DNA of 64,000 bases from positions 248,001 through 312,000 of the forward strand of contig NZ_QGTD01000005.1 in NCBI RefSeq assembly GCF_003176895.1. The letters are read 5' to 3'. The translations under genes were made by a program, and so were the position numbers. The DNA is from Gracilibacillus dipsosauri (GTDB taxonomy: Bacteria; Bacillota; Bacilli; Bacillales; Amphibacillaceae). This document shows, one piece after another, positions 36,974 to 44,587 of the stretch (position 1 is its first letter; each line of letters starts with the position of its first letter). The notes under the pieces were generated by a model. The model was not told the origin of the DNA. It saw nothing but the letters and a program-made list of their open reading frames with translations, and searched no databases.

Positions 36974-37035
36974 TTGTTCACTCCTCTAGGAAAGAAAGGG
37001 TGGGGAAAGGTCGGGAGAAAACGTCCCTATACTAA

Positions 37036-37050
37036 TTGTAATCGCTTTTA
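37036..37050. promoter_or_regulatory. cre-like site upstream of the YesM/YesN pair
   Basis: TTGTAATCGCTTTTA matches WTGNAANCGNWNNCW with one mismatch (the late C). It lies between the binding-protein stop (37083) and the kinase start (36973), suggesting that the regulatory half of operon B can be separately expressed and carbon-repressed. Confidence 0.45.
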
Positions 37051-37082
37051 TATTTTATTGCTATCATACTGTTTTTTTTAGA

Positions 37083-38447
37083 TTACTGGTTATTGGCTAT
37101 TATTTCTTTCGCTTTCTCATGCATTGCCTGTATCGTTTGATCTATATCCTGTTCTTCGTAAATCAGTTTTTCGTATTCATCATTCACCATTTGGTAGATT
37201 TCTGCTTGATACGAAACTGGTGCAATAAGCTTGGATGACTTGGCATTTTTTAATACCGTAATTAATGCTTCTTTATCGACTTTTTCTGGATTATTCGTAT
37301 CTGCTAAAATCGTGTCAACAATCCCTTCTAGTTCACTATCTTCCACACCATTCCATGATGGAATATTCTTCCCTTGTACTAATTGACCTTCTGTTGTGTA
37401 CCAACGGATAAATTGATAGGCTGCTTCTTTGTGCTCCGAGCTTGATGCTACAGCCATATAATCTGTTGTGACAGGAGTATACCCACCTTCTGAATTTTCG
37501 TCATTTTTCGGATATGGCGCAACTCCAACATTAAATTCTAATGGAAATTGATCGGTACCACCTAATTCTGTATTCATCCAACTCCCAATTAATACTAGGC
37601 TGGAATCTTGATTAAAGAATTGATCCCTATAATGCAATTTCTGTGACATAATATCCGTATATGGTGTCGCTGATTGATCTTCTTTTTCCATTTGCCAACG
37701 CAATTCTAGTGTTTTACGAAAAAGTGGATGTTCAAAATTAGAAGAACCATCTTCCTTAATAAAACCTGTTTCCTCTTCTTCACTTGCTAAAGCGAGCTTC
37801 ATATATTCCATCCAACCACCATTTTGAGGCCCATGGAAAAATGTTCCGTAGTGATCGTCTGTCGTTAATTTCTTCGCATAATCGGCAAACTCATCCCAAG
37901 TCCAATCTGTCGGCATCTCTAATCCAGCTTCTTCTAAATGATCTTTATTCACTAATACATACCATGGATTAAACTTTCCTGGTAAAGCATAATAGCTTTC
38001 ATTCAGTTTTGTGTTCACTTTATATTCCTCGCTTACTTCAAATCCTTCTTCCTCAATAAATTCATCAATCGGAGCTACCATACCTAAATCTACTCTTTCT
38101 GCATAGGATGCTGGATCACTGAACATCAGAACATCTAGCTGTTCACCAGAGGATGCGGCTAAATCTAATTTTTGCAATGCTTCATTTGTATCCCCTTTTT
38201 CACTGAGCACAACTAGTTCCACATTAATATTTGGATAAGCCTCTTCAAATGCTGGAATGGTTTCTGACCAGTTGTAGCTTGCTTCGTTTCCATGTGTATG
38301 GAACTTGATCGTTACCTCCCCATCTTCTTCATTTGATTGATTACCATTGGCTGAATCGTTTGAATCGGTTTCCTCTGTATTACAGCCAACCAACATACCG
38401 ATAAGTATAAACATACTAAATAAGACCCACAAAACTTTTTTTTGCAT
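37083..38447 (-). CDS. ABC sugar-binding lipoprotein (operon B)
   Basis: 454 residues. Lipoprotein signal MQKKVLWVLFSMFILIGMLVGC with lipobox LVGC, then a Ser/Asn/Glu linker and the SBP_bac_1 fold: VTIKFHTHGNEASYNWSETIPAFEEAYPNINVELVVLS, QLDVLMFSDPASYAERV, YYALPGKFNPWYVLVNKDHLEEAGLEMPTDWTWDEFADYAKKL. It binds an oligosaccharide and delivers it to the two permeases that precede it. ATG 38447 or 38450 after GAGGGGG. The gene follows the permeases, an order unlike operon A. Confidence 0.9.
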   Translation of the reverse strand: MQKKVLWVLFSMFILIGMLVGCNTEETDSNDSANGNQSNEEDGEVTIKFHTHGNEASYNWSETIPAFEEAYPNINVELVVLSEKGDTNEALQKLDLAASSGEQLDVLMFSDPASYAERVDLGMVAPIDEFIEEEGFEVSEEYKVNTKLNESYYALPGKFNPWYVLVNKDHLEEAGLEMPTDWTWDEFADYAKKLTTDDHYGTFFHGPQNGGWMEYMKLALASEEEETGFIKEDGSSNFEHPLFRKTLELRWQMEKEDQSATPYTDIMSQKLHYRDQFFNQDSSLVLIGSWMNTELGGTDQFPLEFNVGVAPYPKNDENSEGGYTPVTTDYMAVASSSEHKEAAYQFIRWYTTEGQLVQGKNIPSWNGVEDSELEGIVDTILADTNNPEKVDKEALITVLKNAKSSKLIAPVSYQAEIYQMVNDEYEKLIYEEQDIDQTIQAMHEKAKEIIANNQ

Positions 38448-38578
38448 CATTCTACCCCCTCTATTTTTTGAAAACCCTTTCATGCTATTAGCTTAACAAA
38501 ATTCAATTTTATCGACATACTCATTTTTTTACCTATGACAGCACTATTTTGACATTCAATGAATACTTGTGAAAATAC

Positions 38579-39406
38579 TTAACCTTTTACACCCCCTAAT
38601 GCAATTCCATCGATAACATGTTTTTGACCTAATATGAAGACAATCAATAACGGTAATATTGCAGATACAGCTGCTGCCATAATTAGTGTATAGAAGCTTC
38701 CATTAATCGTGGTAAACTTCTGCATAGCTAATTGGATCGTATATAATGCATCTGTTCTTAAGAATATCAGTGGATTTTGGTAATCATTCCATGTCCAAAT
38801 AAACCGCAAAATAGCATATGTGGCAACAGCTGGTCTAACAATTGGCAAAGCTATCTTCCAAAATATTCGCCAGTGTCCTGCCCCATCTATCTTCGCTGCA
38901 TCAATAAAGTCTTGATGGATTCCCATAAAGAACTGCCTAAGCATAAATGTACCTAAAACACTAAAGCTTCCGAGTAGGATTAAGCCTAGGTGACTATCAA
39001 ATAATCCAATAAAACGATATAAAATGAATTGTGGTACTAAACTTGCTTGTGGTGGTACCATATAAGTTGCTAATACGATAATAAATAGCCATCCACCAGC
39101 CGGGAAGCGAACCTTCGAGAAGCCATAGGCAGCTAGTGAAGAAACAACAACTGATAAAGCAGTTGTGAGAACAGCTACTTTAATCGAATTCCAATAATAA
39201 AGATAAAATGGATGCTCTCCAAACCATACTTCTTTATAATTCTCTACCGCATTCCATCTTGAAGGAATCCATTCTATTGGAAATTTAAACACATCTGCCT
39301 CTATCTTCAAAGAGGTAGAGAGCATCCAAATAAAGGGTAATAAAAATGCTATACTACAAAACAATAAGACAATCGTACTTACTAATTTTTTTATGTTTAA
39401 CGTCAT
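38579..39406 (-). CDS. ABC sugar permease, MalG/CUT1 type (operon B)
   Basis: 275 residues with six membrane helices. The CUT1 EAA loop reads HQDFIDAAKIDGAGHWRIFWKIALPIVRPAVAT, and the protein ends HVIDGIALGGVKG, typical of MalG-like subunits. The ATG at 39406 has AGGTAGG 8 nt upstream; an in-frame GTG at 39415 overlaps it. It lies 15 bp after the partner permease. Carbohydrate import (CUT1) is known from the family; the substrate is inferred from the neighbours. Confidence 0.92.
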   Translation of the reverse strand: MTLNIKKLVSTIVLLFCSIAFLLPFIWMLSTSLKIEADVFKFPIEWIPSRWNAVENYKEVWFGEHPFYLYYWNSIKVAVLTTALSVVVSSLAAYGFSKVRFPAGGWLFIIVLATYMVPPQASLVPQFILYRFIGLFDSHLGLILLGSFSVLGTFMLRQFFMGIHQDFIDAAKIDGAGHWRIFWKIALPIVRPAVATYAILRFIWTWNDYQNPLIFLRTDALYTIQLAMQKFTTINGSFYTLIMAAAVSAILPLLIVFILGQKHVIDGIALGGVKG

Positions 39407-39421
39407 TCTACACACCTACCT

Positions 39422-40354
39422 TTAATAATTCACCCATTTTTTCTGCCCCAACCATTGTAAGATCGTAATTGTGAATACAAAAATAAATAAAACAACTGCA
39501 ATTGCGGAGGCATAACCAATTTCTAAGTTAAGAAATGCCATCTCATATAGATGCCAGACGAGCATCGTAGTAGAATTTAATGGTCCACCTTGTGTAAGGA
39601 CAGCTATTAAATCAAATACCTTAAATGTTGCAATAATCCCTGTTATTAATAGAAAGAACGACGTTGGTGAGATTAAAGGAAAAGTAATATTACGAAACTT
39701 GTACCATGTATTTGCCCCATCGATATCTGCAGCTTCATATAGTTCTTTGGGTATAGATTGGAGCCCAGCTATATAAACTATCAAATTAAACCCAATTGAA
39801 ATCCAAATATGGATAATCATTACGGAAATAAGGGCAAAATTCGGATCCGAAATCCATGTTGGTGGATTTTCAATACCGAATGACATTAATACTTGATTAA
39901 TTGGACCTTGTGACGGATGAAACAACACTTGCCATACAACGGCAATAGCCACAACACTTGAAATATATGGCATGAAAAACGCTACCTTAAAATAGCTTTT
40001 TAAATAAACATGCTTGTCAATAATGATAGCCAAACATAATGCAACAAGCATCGTAATAGGTACGGTAAAAATAAAAATAGCATTATTAACAACAGATTGA
40101 ATAAATTTCTTGTCCCCGAGTAGTTCAGAAAAGTTCTCTAAACCTACCCATTGTAAATTTTCAATGCCTTGAACAAATTTCCAATCTGCAAATGCTAATA
40201 TAAATGTTGCAATAATAGGAAATAAAACGATAATCGAAACCCCTATTAACATTGGGGAAACAAATAGAAAACCTGCTAGATTTTCACTTTTTTCTATTTT
40301 ACTTTTCTTTTTACGCTGTGTAGATTGGGAAGTCCAATTTACTTCACTTGCCAT
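39422..40354 (-). CDS. ABC sugar permease, MalF/UgpA type (operon B)
   Basis: 310 residues. A Lys-rich N-terminal tail (QRKKKSKIEKSE), then six helices starting LAGFLFVSPMLIGVSIIVLFPIIATFILAFADW; the EAA loop is PKELYEAADIDGANTWYKFRNITFPLISPT. The ATG at 40354 with GAGGTG 6 nt upstream is preferred to the GTG at 40363. It overlaps the stop of the DUF624 gene by about 10 bp, so the three genes are translationally coupled. Confidence 0.92.
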   Translation of the reverse strand: MASEVNWTSQSTQRKKKSKIEKSENLAGFLFVSPMLIGVSIIVLFPIIATFILAFADWKFVQGIENLQWVGLENFSELLGDKKFIQSVVNNAIFIFTVPITMLVALCLAIIIDKHVYLKSYFKVAFFMPYISSVVAIAVVWQVLFHPSQGPINQVLMSFGIENPPTWISDPNFALISVMIIHIWISIGFNLIVYIAGLQSIPKELYEAADIDGANTWYKFRNITFPLISPTSFFLLITGIIATFKVFDLIAVLTQGGPLNSTTMLVWHLYEMAFLNLEIGYASAIAVVLFIFVFTITILQWLGQKKWVNY

Positions 40355-41015
40355 GTAAGACACCTCTTTCCTCGATTGGTTGGATTCTAATCGGTTCCTT
40401 TATTTGATATTTTTTCATTCGCTTAAATGCCAGCTGTGTGAAGTACATTGCAATAAAGGAGAGACCACTTCCTAAAAATAAAAATGACAGACCTGGAATA
40501 ACCAGACATACAAATAAAAAACTCCAAATCGTCATAAGCATCCAAAAGGTTTGTAAAGGAAATAATGTCCCAATTTGAATCGCAGCTTTTATTTGTTGAT
40601 AGATTTTTCTTTTAGCTGATACCAGTAGGCCAAAAACATATAACAAAACTACGATACCTAGAATAAAGACGGTTGCACTACTACTTAAAATGACATAATA
40701 GATAAAACCACTAAAATTCTGTACTAATGAAAAATCAATGTAAAGAGCAATTCCGCTTAATAGGACGAAGCTTCCAATTATATTGCTTTGAATAAAATAT
40801 TGCTTATATGCACCCCAATATTCTTTCCACACTACAAAATCGTCCTCACGATCTATCCATTTTTTATTGATCGCAAACATGGCTGTAATGGCTGGAAAGA
40901 TTCCTGCTATAATCCCACCTATTATAGTAAAAATAAACGCTAAAATGTTGAGATAGGCCAATCGATATATCCAATCACATAGCCTAAAAATTCCACTAGT
41001 TGTATGGAATTGCAT
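40344..41015 (-). CDS. DUF624 membrane protein (YesL-like), first gene of operon B
   Basis: 223 residues with about five to six helices; the N-terminal pattern GIFRLCDWIYRLAYLNILAFIFTIIGGIIAGIFPAITAMFAINKKW is characteristic of YesL/DUF624. These proteins occur next to CUT1 importers and YesM/YesN systems in Bacillaceae; their role is unknown, possibly accessory to the permease. ATG 41015 with AAGGTG 7 nt upstream. A cre-like site lies about 28 bp upstream. The partner operon A has its own, only distantly similar copy at 50966. Confidence 0.85.
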   Translation of the reverse strand: MQFHTTSGIFRLCDWIYRLAYLNILAFIFTIIGGIIAGIFPAITAMFAINKKWIDREDDFVVWKEYWGAYKQYFIQSNIIGSFVLLSGIALYIDFSLVQNFSGFIYYVILSSSATVFILGIVVLLYVFGLLVSAKRKIYQQIKAAIQIGTLFPLQTFWMLMTIWSFLFVCLVIPGLSFLFLGSGLSFIAMYFTQLAFKRMKKYQIKEPIRIQPIEERGVLHGK

Positions 41016-41042
41016 GTCGTTCACCTTCTTTCCTACCATTCA

Positions 41043-41058
41043 TTTTAAGCGTTTTCAA
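41043..41058. promoter_or_regulatory. cre-like site upstream of operon B
   Basis: TTTTAAGCGTTTTCA (plus) and TTGAAAACGCTTAAA (minus) each match the cre consensus with one mismatch. It lies 28 bp before the DUF624 start and 57 bp after the terminator of operon A, where the operon B promoter must be. Confidence 0.5.
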
Positions 41059-41114
41059 CAAGGGGTTATAGCTCTATTTTTACTTTTATCATGTGCATTT
41101 TTACTTATATAGCT

Positions 41115-41156
41115 AAAACACACTAGGAATTCCTTAAAAGGATCCTAGTGTGTTTT
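41115..41156 (-). terminator. terminator of operon A
   Basis: AAAACACACTAGGA (41115-41128) and TCCTAGTGTGTTTT (41143-41156) are a perfect 14-bp inverted repeat just after the GH59-like stop, with T bases at the stem end on the minus strand. It separates operon A from operon B. Confidence 0.8.
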
Positions 41157-41158
41157 CC

Positions 41159-44100
41159 TTACTTTTTCTTTAATTCTGCTATTGCATCATCTAATGAGCT
41201 CCTTGCTTCAGCCACATCTAAAATAGTAGATTGAGGATTTTTTAATACCCTTTTGGCTTGTAACAATGCTTTATGGAATATCTTCCAGCTTTGTTTCGTA
41301 TATTTTTTACGATTTTTATCTTTGTGAGTATCGTAAAGCTCTTGTAATTCTGCTTTATCGACTTCGATCTTATTTTTACCTGTGATGATATCCATACCAT
41401 CAAAGGTAAATTCGCCTGCTTTTATATAAACTTTTGCAGAATGCTCCTGATCCTTTAAACCCCTAATGGAATAAGAGGTTTGACGATCACCTTTTGCCTG
41501 TATTCGATAATCATCATCAACTAAAACACCATCAATATAAACATCAACTATGGAATCCGAGGTAGCACCAAACAAATTGAATCCAGAGCCATTAAAATGA
41601 AAGATCATACTACTATTACTTATTTTATCTGAACCATCTGATATAGGGTCATTGGTTTCTACTTCTGCTTTTGTAAAACTAGTCCAGCCATCCTTAGCAA
41701 CTACTCGTAATGTGTGTTCTCTTTCCTCTAGATTTTCAGCAGACCACACCATTTTTTCCATACTGCTATTGTTTAAGTAGTTCCCTTCAGCAACTAATTT
41801 ACCGTCCAAATAAATATCTGCTTTTCCATTGTTTGGATTTGCCTCACCGTATAATCGAATGCCATGACCTTTGAACTTAATTTCAAATGCTTCGCCATCC
41901 GAACCCCATGCATTATTGCTATTGGATGACCAATCACCCTGATAATACACCTTGTTTAAGTCCCCTTGTTGCTTAGCAATATCTTGATGCGTGATCGTCA
42001 CTCCATTCCAGACAGGAATCTCTGTACCTGCGCGCATGAGTGTACGATTAAAATGGCCGTACCCTGATTGTAAAAACTCCCAGTCTCCAATATAGCTAAT
42101 TGGATTCCATTTATCTTTTTGACTTAATGCTTCTTCCTCTGAATTCATTTTCTTACCTTGTGCATTATCATATTTTTCAGAGGTATAGGTATATCTTTTC
42201 AATTTATCGATATGCAAATTATCAAATAATGTCTGATAATATCCTGAACCAATGGCTACTCTACCAGCCATTACCGTTGCATCCTCATCTATAAAGCTAT
42301 CAATTTCTTTACCATCTAAGTAAAGCGTAAAATTATTCTCTTTTGCCTCAAAAGCTAAATGATGCCATTCTTTATTATTAAAGCCTTTCAGGGTACCACT
42401 TTTTTCAATATTTCCTAATTTCCATAATTCATATCGACCATCTGCATAGATACGAGCATTATAAGGTGCAGAGGAATCGGACCATGCTGATTTCACCTGG
42501 CGTAAACCAATCAACACATAGTTTTCTCTACCTTCTACTTGCTGTGTATCGGTATCCAATAAAAAGTCAAAGGAGGCCTTATAATTTACCCAACGGAAAT
42601 CCCCTAATACGGTATGTGGATTGACGTCAGCTGCTGATCCGTCTTCTCCTCCCCAGACGGACCATTCTGCTCCAATCATATCTGGAGTAATTTTTTGCAT
42701 GAGCATATTTCCATGTGGTTCTGCATTTGGAATATCACGGTTAAGTTTTGTCTCTTTAGTAACCACTTCAAATGCACCGATTTGATCAGTTGTATACCTA
42801 GGAGTACCCCCTCGACGTTCTACATAATCTCTACCTTTTTCATCAATGGAATAATCGTCATATTCAAAATTATCCTTATAAGGTAAAGGCATGATGGTAT
42901 CTTCGGTTAAATCTACTGGATTAGATTGATAGGTGAAATCACTAACCTCTGATTCCTTATCTAATGTAGATATCGTGACAATCGAATATGGCTTGACCTC
43001 TACTTCATAGGTGCCCTCTTTTGGTGTGATAACATCTATATTTTGAAGCCAATTTTCATCATAACTTTCATCCTTATCTGGTCCGCGTGTTTCCCAAACG
43101 TATACAGGGGCGTTTTGCTTATTACTTAAATTCTTTGTCTGAATCTTGTATTTACGTGTTAGATTCGTGTTGTTGGCAAATACAGTTGTATAATCATCTG
43201 TCTTCGGATCCTTTAAAGTTAAATAGTTATGGGTACTTGTATCAACATCTACCCCTCCATCAAAAAATTCACCATCACTATATGTCGCGTCCTCGACGTA
43301 CATCCAACGTTCATTTTCCTTTGTTGATGGGTCGTCTTGTTCAACAAAATTCATGACATGACGGACCCCCGTTATACCACCATCTACTTCATAAAAGCCT
43401 GACCATGGATCAAATGCGCTGATCAGGTGCTTGGGATTGTATTGGGCACCTTGATAAAAAGCTGCTACAGCAGGTTGAAAATCAAAGGATACCGCATTCA
43501 GTGGATAATTTCCTGCTCCGGTCCAGGAGTAAACGGAAATGATACGAGATGTTACGTCTATAATCCCAGCCCTTCCTCCAAGCCCATGATATTGTGGCTC
43601 CATGTTATCTCGGTATCGAGCATTAATCATTGGGGCAATTCCTTCCGAAACCCATAATTCCTTTGGTTGTTTACCTTCTGCTATTAATTGCTCTTGCAAC
43701 TGATTTAATTCACCAGATCCAGTTAATCCATAGTGGCTACTAATCACATCAATTTCATCGATTAAATCAGGCTCGTCAAGTAATACTTGACTAATTGAAG
43801 ATGTGTCACGATAACCATCTGCCGCTACTAATTTTAAATGCTTATAATCTGATTCATAGTTTGGCTCTTGTTTAATCTTTGAGGTAAAATATTTCAACCA
43901 TTCTACTTCTACTCTTCCGTTTCCATTAATAGCTCTTTCATTCTGTGAGATTCCAATATAGTCTAGTTTAAAGCCATATTCTTCATATACTGCATCTATC
44001 GTTTGTTTATACCATTGATAGCGATTTTCAAAATTGCCATCTTTGGCACCATTCCAAGTCCAACGTGGCTCACCCCATCGTAAGATTTCAGTCGTTATAT

Positions 44101-44527
44101 TAGGATTAATCGATTTCGCATCTGCAGCAAATTGAAATCCTGCTCCTCTTCTGACATTTGCTGGTTCGTTCTCCTTTCGTTTTGTTGCAGGTTCGGTTCC
44201 TGACGAAGAATTCACATCTGCACCTAATTCAATCTTTACATGAGCAAGCCCAGCACCTGTATCTGGATTAAATAAGTGATTCATTATTTCCCAATACTTA
44301 TCTGGATGTTCTTCTTTATAATCCAATAGTAATCGTGATGTATTGTTGGCAGTGACGACACCAAAGCCTTTGAAGCGATGGTAATCATTGACCTTTTCTC
44401 CATCGATCGTAATTGTTTGGACATCTTGATCTGCTTTCACATCATCCTTCTCGAACACGGTAACAGCAATAATGATAATCATGATAGAAGCGAATACCCA
44501 GATTCGTTTCTTATTCCTTCTCCCCAT
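41159..44527 (-). CDS. secreted GH59-like glycoside hydrolase with lectin-like domains and C-terminal FIVAR-type helices
   Basis: 1122 residues. Signal/anchor helix WVFASIMIIIIAVTVF...VKA. The catalytic barrel resembles GH59 galactocerebrosidases: FKGFGVVTANNTSRLLLDY, GLAHVKIELGADVNSSSGTEPA, ILRWGEPRWTW, acid/base Glu197 in ISQNERA and nucleophile Glu295 in LWVSEG. A LamG/concanavalin-like domain follows (about 560-750, VNYKASFDFLLDTDTQQVEGRENYVLIGLR), then two beta-sandwich modules (about 840-1035) and a FIVAR-like tail (ARSSLDDAIAELKKK). Likely a beta-galactosidase or endo-galactanase on arabinogalactan; not proven. ATG 44527 after AAGGGAG; a TTG at 44530 is less likely. Confidence 0.82.
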   Translation of the reverse strand: MGRRNKKRIWVFASIMIIIIAVTVFEKDDVKADQDVQTITIDGEKVNDYHRFKGFGVVTANNTSRLLLDYKEEHPDKYWEIMNHLFNPDTGAGLAHVKIELGADVNSSSGTEPATKRKENEPANVRRGAGFQFAADAKSINPNITTEILRWGEPRWTWNGAKDGNFENRYQWYKQTIDAVYEEYGFKLDYIGISQNERAINGNGRVEVEWLKYFTSKIKQEPNYESDYKHLKLVAADGYRDTSSISQVLLDEPDLIDEIDVISSHYGLTGSGELNQLQEQLIAEGKQPKELWVSEGIAPMINARYRDNMEPQYHGLGGRAGIIDVTSRIISVYSWTGAGNYPLNAVSFDFQPAVAAFYQGAQYNPKHLISAFDPWSGFYEVDGGITGVRHVMNFVEQDDPSTKENERWMYVEDATYSDGEFFDGGVDVDTSTHNYLTLKDPKTDDYTTVFANNTNLTRKYKIQTKNLSNKQNAPVYVWETRGPDKDESYDENWLQNIDVITPKEGTYEVEVKPYSIVTISTLDKESEVSDFTYQSNPVDLTEDTIMPLPYKDNFEYDDYSIDEKGRDYVERRGGTPRYTTDQIGAFEVVTKETKLNRDIPNAEPHGNMLMQKITPDMIGAEWSVWGGEDGSAADVNPHTVLGDFRWVNYKASFDFLLDTDTQQVEGRENYVLIGLRQVKSAWSDSSAPYNARIYADGRYELWKLGNIEKSGTLKGFNNKEWHHLAFEAKENNFTLYLDGKEIDSFIDEDATVMAGRVAIGSGYYQTLFDNLHIDKLKRYTYTSEKYDNAQGKKMNSEEEALSQKDKWNPISYIGDWEFLQSGYGHFNRTLMRAGTEIPVWNGVTITHQDIAKQQGDLNKVYYQGDWSSNSNNAWGSDGEAFEIKFKGHGIRLYGEANPNNGKADIYLDGKLVAEGNYLNNSSMEKMVWSAENLEEREHTLRVVAKDGWTSFTKAEVETNDPISDGSDKISNSSMIFHFNGSGFNLFGATSDSIVDVYIDGVLVDDDYRIQAKGDRQTSYSIRGLKDQEHSAKVYIKAGEFTFDGMDIITGKNKIEVDKAELQELYDTHKDKNRKKYTKQSWKIFHKALLQAKRVLKNPQSTILDVAEARSSLDDAIAELKKK

Positions 44528-44587
44528 CAAATCTCCCTTTCTATTCGCATAATTGCATACGCCTACAAGTAAAGTTTATAACTCTAG

